A stretch of DNA of 10,549 nt from Acidobacteriota bacterium (GTDB taxonomy: Bacteria > Acidobacteriota > Holophagae > Thermotomaculales > Thermotomaculaceae), in contig JALWHA010000179.1 in NCBI GenBank assembly GCA_027038695.1, positions 1 to 10,549 of the forward strand. The letters are read 5' to 3'. Under the pieces are notes generated by a model. That model had not been told where the DNA came from, searched no databases, and saw only the letters and a list, made by a program, of their open reading frames with translations. The translations under genes were made by a program, and so were the position numbers. Shown here piece after piece: positions 1-6,817 of this stretch (its first letter is position 1; each line of letters starts with the position of its first letter).

Positions 1-493
1 CATCTATTCCTGCAGTAGGCTCGTCAAGAAGGATTACTTCAGGGTTGTGGACTATCCCCATAATCAAATTAAGCCTTCTCTTCATTCCCCCTGAATAGTT
101 TTTTGCTTTATCCTTCATCCTCTCCTTCAGCCCCATTCTTTCAAGAAGGTAAATACACCTGTCTTTTGCTTCTTCCCCTTTCAATCCGTAAAGTTCTGTC
201 ATTAAGAGGGTGTTTTCCAGCCCGCTTAACTCATCGTATAATGCCAATTCCTGAGGGACATAGCCTATTACCCTTTTCCACCACTTCCTGCTGGTAAAAA
301 TATCCTTTCCCTCCCAGAAAACCTCTCCCCCGTCAGGCTTTAAAAGGGTTGACAATATCCTGAATGTGGTTGTCTTTCCAGCACCGTTTGGCCCCAACAA
401 CCCGAAGATAACCCCCTTTTCAACTGAAAAGGAAACCCCTTTTAACGCTTTTACTTCCCCGTAAGATTTTTGCAATTCTTTAACTTCAAGCAT
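1..493 (-). CDS. ABC transporter ATP-binding protein, ABC-2 type (partial, C-terminal end outside window)
   Basis: This is the nucleotide-binding subunit of an ABC exporter; it hydrolyses ATP on the cytoplasmic face to drive a membrane partner. The 164 visible residues begin MLEVKELQKSYG. They show Walker A GPNGAGKTT (34-42), a Q-loop glutamine in GYVPQE (Q81), the signature YSGGMKRR (133-140) and Walker B VILLDEP (153-159) with the catalytic E158. The gene runs off the left edge just after the Walker B/D-loop region, so roughly half to two thirds of a usual 230-310-residue protein is present. The sequence around the Q-loop (VPQELALYDELSGLEN) resembles ABC-2 type ATPases of the DrrA/NodI/CcmA kind. 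The ATG at 493 is preceded by GAGGG four bases upstream. It lies 105 bases after the TamB stop, on the same strand, so it may be co-transcribed or have its own promoter in that AT-rich gap. The permease, expected next, is not visible, so the substrate is unknown. Confidence 0.93.
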   Translation of the reverse strand, partial: MLEVKELQKSYGEVKALKGVSFSVEKGVIFGLLGPNGAGKTTTFRILSTLLKPDGGEVFWEGKDIFTSRKWWKRVIGYVPQELALYDELSGLENTLLMTELYGLKGEEAKDRCIYLLERMGLKERMKDKAKNYSGGMKRRLNLIMGIVHNPEVILLDEPTAGID

Positions 494-598
494 AGAACCC
501 TCAAACTTTAGTGTTTAATTTAATATACCGCATAATTAAAAAAATGTTTCTTATAATCCCGGTTTAGGCAATTATTTAATATAAGCATAAACGGTTTT

Positions 599-3500
599 TT
601 ATTTAATAATCTCAAACTCCAATGTTATGCTGCCGTCAATCTCATTTCTTATATATACGTTTCTTTTTCCAGCCATATGGTAAGTCAATTCCATCAAATT
701 GCCACCCGTGTCCAGAGATTGTGCAAACAAAAAAGACAACCTTGAAGATAGATTTTTCTCAAAACTCATAACCGGGGAAGGGCTTCTTGTTACATCAAAG
801 ACCTGAGAAGATATAGAAAACTTATCCACCTTTAATGTTCTTTCCATCTTTGAATTAAATGAAGAAAGAATGGTGTTTAACGCTAGTGCGGCACCCACTC
901 CCGAAAGGTTTTCATTGTTTCCCGTATGATAAAAATCGTAAATTCCCGTATTTATGCCACCTCCGAAAAGGATTGACAGTATTTTATTCTGATTTAAGGG
1001 AGGGTCGGATAAAAATTTTATGTTTATTTTATCCGAACTGCCTTTTAAAAAACACCTTACCTTGTAGTTGCTTAAATCCGCCGAAGCCACAATATCAACA
1101 TAAGGGTTATTTTCAAGGGGGTTGTCAAATACAAGTTTCCCTCTTTCCACAAAAAACCTGTTATCTCCGATATTCAGATAACTATCTTTGCTTATATACT
1201 GAACTCCGTGCAATATAGGATTAGAGGCCGAGCCGGTCATTTTAAGGTTTGATTTCCCGAACATAAGGCTTATATCCTTGTCTGAATAGGTTACCCCTTC
1301 AAGGCTTGTCTTTAAGTCAAGGTCAATATCGTCTAAAATACTCTCTTCGGTTTCACCTGAAAGCATCTGTTCTACTTTAAGTATCCCGTTTTTCAATTGA
1401 AGGTAACCTGACGCGATATACCTTTCTGCCCCGCTTTCCGATTTCAAAAAGATAATCCCGCTTGCGTCTGCATAAAACCCCGGCATATCAACAGGAATTT
1501 TATGTAATTTAGCATGGATATCAAGGTCTTTTCTTAAGACTGTTCCGTTAATCCTAATAGAGCCGTCTTTAATTTCCCCGTAAAAATCTTTGATTTTAAA
1601 AAGATCATAATCAAAGTCTACTTTCAATCTAACATTATTTATATTATACCCGGCATCTTTTAATGTTAGTTCTCCTGAAAAATTCGCATCTCCAAGAAAA
1701 AATGGAGAGTAAATAACACCTGATAATTTCACATTACCTTTAATATTTCCATTGATAGAAACTCCGTTTACCCCTTGTTCTTTTAAAATACCATTTATAA
1801 GAGAACCGTCAGTCTCATAGGTGACATCAGAGGATATATCATCTTTTTTCATATCAAGTGTTAAATGAGATAGGTCTATTTTTATATCAGGTTCTTTTTG
1901 ATAAAACCGTAGTTTACCGACATACAAACACAATCCCTGCATTTTAAAACTTATATTATTTGAATGTAACCTAAAGTTTATTCCATTTTTAACTATAAGA
2001 GAAGTTATTAACCCTTCACCTTTGAAGGTTGACAAATCATTCACATCTCCACTAAAACCAAAAAAACCCCTCACAATAACCGAGTTGTTATCATCTGAAT
2101 AAACAAAGTCTTTTGCTTTAAAATCAAAGTGTACCTTTTCACCATTCTTTACTATTCCTTTGCCTGTAAGACCATTTTTCAGATCAAAAAAAATGTTTAC
2201 ATCGTTATTTTTCATGGATAGAGCAAGATTTCCTTCTCCAAATGAGATATCTGAAAACATAACATCTTTTATATTAAAATTGGCATTAATCCTTAAGGAA
2301 TCCAATGAGCCGTATATCTTTATATTTCCGTCCGAGCCTTCAGCATAGAGGTCTTCAAGGGGGAGATAGTTCAATTCAGCATTTTTCCCTTTTAAACTTA
2401 AATCTATTTTCCCGTTATCAAAATTAATACTCCCGCCTCCCTTTAAATTACCTTCTCCCGACAAAATATAAATATCTGACAGGGAAAGTTTAAAATTTTC
2501 ATAAGTAAAATCAGCATTAACGGTAGGGAAAAACAATCCGTAAATATTAGTGTGAAGCAAGGTTACCGAACCCTTAACCTCAGGGTTATCGTATTTCCCG
2601 GATATTGAAACATCACCCTCAACCGCACCAAATATCTCAATATCGTCAAGTGTTTGTTTGTCAAGGAAAAACAAGGCTTTTTTTAAAGGAAAACCATTCA
2701 GCTTTGCCTTTAAATTCAGGTTTTCCTTTTTATAATCCCCCTTAATCTTTGCCGTCCCCTCCCCGTTTTTTAACAGAATTGAGTTAAATACCACATAATC
2801 TTTGGAAACAACTTTTAAGTTAGCATCCATTTGAGGGAAATCCATTCCCAAAATTTTTAACCTCTTTACCGTCAACAACCCTGAAAACAAATTTCCGTTT
2901 TTAAAAAAATCCCCGTGAGCAAACACCCTTGCTTCTTTAAGGTTTAAATCAATCCATCCGGAATTGTCTTTTATATCGGTTTTCAAAATCGGAAGGTTCA
3001 ATTTCACAGTGGAGAGTTTAGGGATCTTTCCGGATATTACCTTTATCCCGCACACCCCGTTTCCACAGTCAACCCCGTAGAAACGCGCATTATAATCCCA
3101 TTCCTTATTTTTTACAATCTCAATGTTTGCGTGAAAGTTTTTTAAATACTTGCCCTTAATTGAAGAGGCTAAAGTGATTTTAAGTTTCTTTTTAAAATGC
3201 AACATGGTATCAAGGGTAATTCTATGTTCCTTAAAATCTCCCTTTAAACCCTTAATCTGAACTTTTTTATTGAGAATATCTATAATTAAAGCACCCTTTG
3301 CTTTTCTCTTGCCGTCCGTTATTGAAATCTTGCCCTTCAATAATTTCAAATTCCCTTTAAGGTTGAACCAGGCTTTAACGCCCTTTAACTCTTCAACCTT
3401 TGTTAATTGATACAGGTCAACATCTCCTTTAATTGAAAGTGTGTTTCCCTTTTTGGCAAATTTTCCTTTTGACTTGATATTCAATCCTCCGGTTGATATT

Positions 3501-4135
3501 GACAGTTCTTTAATAGTCAGAGCACTTTCGTCAAAGTCAAAATAACACGCCACATTTAAAAGGTAAGGGTTGTTGTTGTAGACAACCTGCCCGTTGTTAA
3601 AGGCTACTACTCCCGAATAAGTCCCTTTTTTGTCGTTGAACCCCGCCTGTATAAGAAAATCCTTGCTGACAAAAGAAGCCACATTTCCTGTTTTATCGCT
3701 AAAATGTACGTTAACGTCTTCCAGCCTGAAGTCCCTGATAACTAAATTGCCGAAGCCTTTCTCATCTAACTCTTCGGGGTTTTTTGAAAAAGGTTTCATC
3801 TTAAAATCCCTGTCAACGTTAACGTCTATCCCAAAAACCCTCGCTTTTTCAATATCCAATTTAGCAACAAGGAGTTTTAGAGTGCTTATCTCAAAATCCA
3901 CCTTTTTAATCTTTAAGACATTGCCTAATTTGATGTCTTTTGCTTGAAGTTTTCCTTTAAAAACAGACACATAGAAATTGCCGAAATTCAATTCAAGGCC
4001 GGTATTAAAAAGCACTTTGTCCTTTATCCGGCTTGCAAGGAATTTATCAAACAGAGCGGTATTGACAAAAACTAATAGTGAAATTAAAAAAACCGCAAAT
4101 ATAATGCCTAAAAACTTAAAGATCTTTGCAATCAT
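599..4135 (-). CDS. tamB: TamB / DUF490-type translocation and assembly module protein
   Basis: This is a very large AsmA-superfamily protein (1178 residues). TamB-family proteins are anchored in the inner membrane and span the periplasm as a long beta-rich groove; they are implicated in outer-membrane protein assembly and in phospholipid transport. One N-terminal membrane segment is visible (IFKFLGIIFAVFLISLLVFV, about residues 5-24). It is followed by about 1100 residues of repetitive alternating beta-strand sequence. The C-terminal DUF490 domain is clear: LNIGDNRFFVERGKLVFDNP, then YVDIVASADL, then the hallmark DPPLNQNKILSILFGGG about 135 residues from the end. The ATG at 4135 shares its A with the TGA stop of the biotin carrier gene; a GTG one codon upstream (4138) is an alternative start. 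The Shine-Dalgarno sequence is weak (AGAG), which fits translational coupling. The usual partner TamA is not in the window. The family call is firm; the exact cargo is unknown. Confidence 0.9.
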   Translation of the reverse strand: MIAKIFKFLGIIFAVFLISLLVFVNTALFDKFLASRIKDKVLFNTGLELNFGNFYVSVFKGKLQAKDIKLGNVLKIKKVDFEISTLKLLVAKLDIEKARVFGIDVNVDRDFKMKPFSKNPEELDEKGFGNLVIRDFRLEDVNVHFSDKTGNVASFVSKDFLIQAGFNDKKGTYSGVVAFNNGQVVYNNNPYLLNVACYFDFDESALTIKELSISTGGLNIKSKGKFAKKGNTLSIKGDVDLYQLTKVEELKGVKAWFNLKGNLKLLKGKISITDGKRKAKGALIIDILNKKVQIKGLKGDFKEHRITLDTMLHFKKKLKITLASSIKGKYLKNFHANIEIVKNKEWDYNARFYGVDCGNGVCGIKVISGKIPKLSTVKLNLPILKTDIKDNSGWIDLNLKEARVFAHGDFFKNGNLFSGLLTVKRLKILGMDFPQMDANLKVVSKDYVVFNSILLKNGEGTAKIKGDYKKENLNLKAKLNGFPLKKALFFLDKQTLDDIEIFGAVEGDVSISGKYDNPEVKGSVTLLHTNIYGLFFPTVNADFTYENFKLSLSDIYILSGEGNLKGGGSINFDNGKIDLSLKGKNAELNYLPLEDLYAEGSDGNIKIYGSLDSLRINANFNIKDVMFSDISFGEGNLALSMKNNDVNIFFDLKNGLTGKGIVKNGEKVHFDFKAKDFVYSDDNNSVIVRGFFGFSGDVNDLSTFKGEGLITSLIVKNGINFRLHSNNISFKMQGLCLYVGKLRFYQKEPDIKIDLSHLTLDMKKDDISSDVTYETDGSLINGILKEQGVNGVSINGNIKGNVKLSGVIYSPFFLGDANFSGELTLKDAGYNINNVRLKVDFDYDLFKIKDFYGEIKDGSIRINGTVLRKDLDIHAKLHKIPVDMPGFYADASGIIFLKSESGAERYIASGYLQLKNGILKVEQMLSGETEESILDDIDLDLKTSLEGVTYSDKDISLMFGKSNLKMTGSASNPILHGVQYISKDSYLNIGDNRFFVERGKLVFDNPLENNPYVDIVASADLSNYKVRCFLKGSSDKINIKFLSDPPLNQNKILSILFGGGINTGIYDFYHTGNNENLSGVGAALALNTILSSFNSKMERTLKVDKFSISSQVFDVTRSPSPVMSFEKNLSSRLSFLFAQSLDTGGNLMELTYHMAGKRNVYIRNEIDGSITLEFEIIK

Positions 4136-4617
4136 CACTCAATCTCTATCAAAACGGTATTTGCCTCCACAGGGGAATTCTCCCTTACATTTACCTTCTT
4201 AACCGTCCCGCCTTTAGGCGCTTCCAATTCATTCTCCATCTTCATAGCCTCTAAAACCACTACAGGCTGTCCCGCTTCAACCTCGTCGCCCTCTTTTACA
4301 AGAACCCTTTTAACATTGCCCGGCATTGAAGTAACGACAGCGCCTTCGTCTTTGCCTAAAGCGGTTGATTTAAGCAACTCTTTTTTTAAAGGGTCAAGGG
4401 TTTCAATATCAAAATGAACCCCGTTAACATAAACCGAATTGCCTGTAAAAATAACATGATAACTCTTGCCGTTTACAATTAAATTCCCGTCTTTTCCCGA
4501 CAGCGGTTCATAATCCGCCGAAAACTCTTTCCCTTCAAAATTTACCTTAAACCCCTTTTCCCTTTTCTCTATATTCGCATCAAATTCCTTATCGTTAAAC
4601 TTAACGGATACTTCCAT
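4135..4617 (-). CDS. Biotin carboxyl carrier protein subunit of an acyl-CoA carboxylase
   Basis: This protein carries the covalently bound biotin that shuttles CO2 from biotin carboxylase to a carboxyltransferase. The 160 residues end in a biotinyl domain with PGNVKRVLVKEGDEVEAGQP and the biotinylation motif EAMKMEN. The modified lysine is K126, 34 residues from the C-terminus, the normal spacing for biotin domains. The first ~80 residues are beta-rich (for example VNGKSYHVIF and VYVNGVHFDI). They lack the N-terminal helix typical of AccB, and look more like the linker/BT-like region that precedes the biotin domain in propionyl- or methylcrotonyl-CoA carboxylase alpha chains and sodium-pump decarboxylases. 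The start is supported by a strong Shine-Dalgarno (AAGGGGG) just upstream. It lies 9 bases after the biotin carboxylase stop and overlaps the TamB start. The carboxyltransferase must be encoded elsewhere, so the acyl-CoA substrate cannot be fixed. Confidence 0.92.
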   Translation of the reverse strand: MEVSVKFNDKEFDANIEKREKGFKVNFEGKEFSADYEPLSGKDGNLIVNGKSYHVIFTGNSVYVNGVHFDIETLDPLKKELLKSTALGKDEGAVVTSMPGNVKRVLVKEGDEVEAGQPVVVLEAMKMENELEAPKGGTVKKVNVRENSPVEANTVLIEIE

Positions 4618-4626
4618 AATTCCCCC

Positions 4627-6114
4627 TTAAATTGTCCAGCAATTTTTTGCGTAATCCTTCCATGCGGAAGAAGTTTTTACGGTTTTTTTAACCTCTTTAT
4701 TCCCCTTAAAATGGTAATTAATCAAAGCTGCAATCACTGCAATATCCTCGTCTTTAACATCTTTCTCAAGCAAAGCGTCAATATTGTTGTCAATAAAGGT
4801 AGTATCGTACTTCCCGGCTATAAAATCAGGGTGCGTCAATACCCTTTTATGAAAATCAATATTTGTTTTTATCCCCGCTACTATGTACTCGTCCAATGCC
4901 CTCAACATCCTGTTAATAGCCGTTTCCCTGTTCCTGTGATAAACGCTTAACTTGGAGATCATAGGGTCGTAGTACAGAGAAACCTCGGCTCCCTCAAAAA
5001 CCCCCGAATCGTCCCTTACACCGGGGCCGGAAGGGGTAATCAGCCTTTCAATCTTCCCCGGGGAAGGCATAAAATTCTTATCAGGGTCTTCCGCATATAC
5101 CCTGCATTCAATAGCATGCCCCTTTAAAACAATGTCCTCCTGTTTTATATCAAGTTTCTCGCCCGCAGCAACCTTGATCATATATTCAACAAGGTCAATT
5201 CCGGTTACCCATTCAGTTATAGGGTGCTCAACCTGAAGCCTTGTATTCATCTCAAGGAAATAAAAGTTTTTGTACTTATCAACTAAAAACTCAACCGTGC
5301 CGGCGTTAAAATATCCTACCGCCTTTGCCGCCTTTACCGCTGTTTGCCCCATCTCTCTTCTCATTCTCTCGTCTATAAAAGGGGAAGGTGATTCCTCAAT
5401 AACCTTTTGATGCCTTCTTTGAACCGAGCATTCCCTTTCCCCCAAATAAATAACATTGCCGTGTTTATCACCTAAAATTTGAATCTCTATATGCCTCGGT
5501 TCCTCAAGAAACTTTTCAATGTAAACCCTGTCGTCCCCGAAAGAAGACAAGGCTTCGCTTTTAGCCTGCCTGAAAAACTTTGTAAATTCCTCTTCCCCGT
5601 TTACCTTTCTCATCCCCTTTCCGCCGCCTCCCGCGGAAGCCTTTATCATTACGGGAAAACCTACCTTTTTAGCAAATGCAAGGGCTTCTTCTTCACTTAA
5701 CCCTTCTTTCTCAAGCCCCGGGATAATAGGGACACTGGCTTCCTGCATAATCCTCCTTGCGGTAACCTTATCCCCCATGGAACTTATGGCGTTTGAGGGA
5801 GGCCCTATAAATACAATACCGTTATCCTCGCACATCTTCGCAAACTTAACATTTTCCGATAAAAAACCGTATCCCGGGTGAATTGCGTCAGCGCCGCATT
5901 TTTTTGCCGCATCAATTATTTTATCCATTACGAGGTAACTCTCTGCCGATGTTTTTCCCCCTAAAGGATAGGCCTCGTCCGCAAGGTTTACATGCAAACT
6001 CTTTCTGTCTATCTTGGAAAAAACCGCCACCGATTTTATCCCCATTTCCTTTAATGTGCGTATAACCCTTACCGCTATCTCGCCTCTATTGGCTATCAAC
6101 ACCTTTTTAAACAT
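4627..6114 (-). CDS. accC: Biotin carboxylase subunit of acetyl-/propionyl-CoA carboxylase
   Basis: This ATP-grasp enzyme carboxylates biotin on the carrier protein, using ATP and bicarbonate; it acts in the cytoplasm in fatty-acid synthesis or in acyl-CoA carboxylation such as propionyl-CoA to methylmalonyl-CoA. It has 495 residues from the preferred ATG. It opens MFKKVLIANRGEIAVRVIR, followed by HPGYGFLSEN (79-88), K158 with the glycine-rich ATP loop AGGGGKGM (161-168), and ECSVQRRHQK with C229 and K237. Next comes EMNTRLQVEH with E288, N290 and R292, equivalent to the catalytic E288, N290 and R292 of E. coli AccC. No key residue is missing. The ~45-residue C-terminal extension beyond E. 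coli AccC is common in split acyl-CoA carboxylase alpha subunits. An upstream in-frame GTG (6120) would make 497 residues, but it lies inside the Shine-Dalgarno sequence, so ATG 6114 is preferred. It is the first gene of the leftward operon with the biotin carrier and TamB. Confidence 0.95.
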   Translation of the reverse strand: MFKKVLIANRGEIAVRVIRTLKEMGIKSVAVFSKIDRKSLHVNLADEAYPLGGKTSAESYLVMDKIIDAAKKCGADAIHPGYGFLSENVKFAKMCEDNGIVFIGPPSNAISSMGDKVTARRIMQEASVPIIPGLEKEGLSEEEALAFAKKVGFPVMIKASAGGGGKGMRKVNGEEEFTKFFRQAKSEALSSFGDDRVYIEKFLEEPRHIEIQILGDKHGNVIYLGERECSVQRRHQKVIEESPSPFIDERMRREMGQTAVKAAKAVGYFNAGTVEFLVDKYKNFYFLEMNTRLQVEHPITEWVTGIDLVEYMIKVAAGEKLDIKQEDIVLKGHAIECRVYAEDPDKNFMPSPGKIERLITPSGPGVRDDSGVFEGAEVSLYYDPMISKLSVYHRNRETAINRMLRALDEYIVAGIKTNIDFHKRVLTHPDFIAGKYDTTFIDNNIDALLEKDVKDEDIAVIAALINYHFKGNKEVKKTVKTSSAWKDYAKNCWTI

Positions 6115-6117
6115 ACC

Positions 6118-6123
6118 CACCTC
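6118..6123 (-). promoter_or_regulatory. Ribosome binding site of the biotin carboxylase gene
   Basis: On the minus strand GAGGTG lies three bases before ATG 6114 (GAGG is five bases away). It is a perfect match to the 16S rRNA tail and contains the competing in-frame GTG at 6120. This decides the start in favour of 6114. Confidence 0.7.
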
Positions 6124-6148
6124 TTTATTCTTATTGAAGTTCAGAATT

Positions 6149-6177
6149 ATTATTGCTTATTTTTCTTTTCTTCGCAA
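6149..6177 (-). promoter_or_regulatory. Predicted sigma-70-type promoter of the carboxylase-TamB operon
   Basis: On the minus strand, TTGCGA (6172-6177, four of six consensus bases) and AATAAT (6149-6154, five of six) are separated by exactly 17 bases. Transcription would start near 6142, giving a leader of about 28 bases before the ATG at 6114. The prediction rests on sequence matching only. Confidence 0.45.
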
Positions 6178-6197
6178 CTTGAAACATTTTTGCGGTT

Positions 6198-6258
6198 AAA
6201 CCCGTCTTTATAGATGCTTGTAAATTGTAAAGCGCCCTCCTTCCATAAACCCGTCTTT
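6198..6258. repeat. Direct repeat AAACCCGTCTTT, two copies 49 bases apart
   Basis: The 12-mer AAACCCGTCTTT occurs identically at 6198-6209 and 6247-6258 in the divergent gap between the carboxylase and OsmC genes. The second copy is also the left arm of the palindrome at 6247-6274. Two copies in a gap of about 200 bases suggest a binding site or alternative RNA pairing rather than chance, but no known factor is recognised. Confidence 0.5.
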
Positions 6259-6274
6259 GGAAAAAGGCGGGTTT
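6247..6274 (+). promoter_or_regulatory. Near-perfect inverted repeat with GGAA loop, operator or hairpin
   Basis: The arms AAACCCGTCTTT (6247-6258) and AAAGGCGGGTTT (6263-6274) pair over 12 positions around a GGAA loop. The only non-Watson-Crick position would be a U-G wobble in plus-strand RNA, but an A-C mismatch in minus-strand RNA. The GGAA loop fits the GNRA tetraloop class, and TTTT follows the stem, so on its own it resembles an intrinsic terminator for plus-strand RNA. However, no plus-strand gene lies upstream, and the palindrome covers the predicted -35 and spacer of the OsmC promoter. An operator, or the end of an unannotated short RNA, are both possible. Confidence 0.55.
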
Positions 6275-6285
6275 TACTTTATAAT
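6257..6285 (+). promoter_or_regulatory. Predicted promoter of the OsmC-family gene
   Basis: A perfect -10 box TATAAT (6280-6285) is preceded by TTGGAA (6257-6262, four of six consensus bases) with a spacing of exactly 17. Transcription would start near 6292, giving a leader of about 27 bases. The inverted repeat at 6247-6274 overlaps the -35 box and most of the spacer. Confidence 0.55.
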
Positions 6286-6318
6286 TTTATAGTCTAAAAA
6301 ACTTTCAAGGAGTTTTGA

Positions 6319-6735
6319 ATGAAGGGAAAAATCAAATGGCTCAAGAATATGATGTTTGAGGCTGAAACCGAAAACGGGCATAAGTTTATAATGGATGCGC
6401 CTAAATCTTCACACGGAGACGATACCGCGCCTACTCCTATGCAGTACCTTCTGCTTTCAACTGCAGGGTGCACCTCTTTTGACGTGGTCGCAATATTAAA
6501 AAAGAAAAAACAGAACATAGAAAACGTTGAGGTTGAAGTCAGCGCAAAAAGGGCGGACACCCACCCGAAGGTTTTTGTGGAAATGGAAATAGTTTACAGG
6601 GTTTACGGAAAAAACATATCCCCGAAAGCGGTTGAACAGGCTATCAAACTCTCAAAAGAAAAGTACTGTTCCGCCTCAATTATGATTGGCAAAACAGCAA
6701 AAATAACAACAAAATACGAAATCATAGAAGTATAA
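6319..6735 (+). CDS. OsmC/YhfA-family protein
   Basis: OsmC-superfamily proteins are small cytoplasmic dimers; the Ohr and OsmC branches are thiol peroxidases that reduce organic hydroperoxides, while the YhfA-like branch has an unsettled role. This 138-residue protein has the family's normal length and layout: an N-terminal beta sheet, then TPMQYLLLSTAGCTSFDV with C51 at the start of the central helix, and a second cysteine, C117, in KEKYCSAS. These two cysteines are the expected redox pair. The first, in the AGCT context, and the absence of a clear Ohr-type arginine pattern favour the YhfA-like branch. The ATG at 6319 follows a perfect AAGGAG six bases upstream (6307-6312). It is divergent from the carboxylase operon and followed 82 bases later by the DUF2339 gene on the same strand. 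A hydroperoxide function is a family-based inference. Confidence 0.88.
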   Translation: MKGKIKWLKNMMFEAETENGHKFIMDAPKSSHGDDTAPTPMQYLLLSTAGCTSFDVVAILKKKKQNIENVEVEVSAKRADTHPKVFVEMEIVYRVYGKNISPKAVEQAIKLSKEKYCSASIMIGKTAKITTKYEIIEV

Positions 6736-6769
6736 AACCCGATTCAAGCACCCATATTGCGGATTATAT

Positions 6770-6812
6770 CCCCTTTTTGTGATAAAATTAATTTAACACT
6801 TCACAAAAGGGG
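6770..6812 (+). promoter_or_regulatory. Inverted repeat overlapping the ribosome binding site of the DUF2339 gene
   Basis: The arm CCCCTTTTTGTGA (6770-6782) pairs with TCACAAAAGGGG (6801-6812), forming 12 base pairs with one bulged T and an 18-base AT-rich loop. The right arm contains most of the Shine-Dalgarno AGGGGG (6808-6813), four bases before the ATG at 6818. In a transcript reading through from OsmC the hairpin would mask ribosome binding. A weak -10-like TAAAAT (6783-6788) lies in the loop; a transcript starting from it would lack the left arm. As DNA, the TGTGA...TCACA half-sites recall CRP/FNR-type operators, but the 18-base gap is far longer than the usual spacing. Confidence 0.5.
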
Positions 6813-6817
6813 GATCT

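Noticed and set aside
559..600. Inverted repeat CCGGTTTAGGC / GCATAAACGG followed by six T's on the plus strand, resembling a terminator.
   Set aside because: The stem has a bulge and a mismatch, the loop is long, and no plus-strand gene lies upstream; for the real minus-strand genes there is no T-tract after it.
859..1218. Open frame of 119 codons on the plus strand.
   Set aside because: It is antisense inside the TamB gene, with no ribosome site or recognisable protein features.
3630..3947. Plus-strand open frame of 105 codons, serine/leucine-rich.
   Set aside because: It is the mirror frame of TamB coding sequence; its composition is what antisense of lysine/aspartate-rich protein gives.
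6294..6560. Minus-strand open frame of 88 codons overlapping OsmC.
   Set aside because: OsmC is the clear gene here, with a perfect ribosome site and conserved cysteines; the antisense frame has no support.
6760..6812. CRP/FNR operator from the TGTGA and TCACA half-sites.
   Set aside because: The half-sites are 18 bases apart instead of the usual spacing of about six (CRP) or four (FNR-type), so a hairpin is the better reading.
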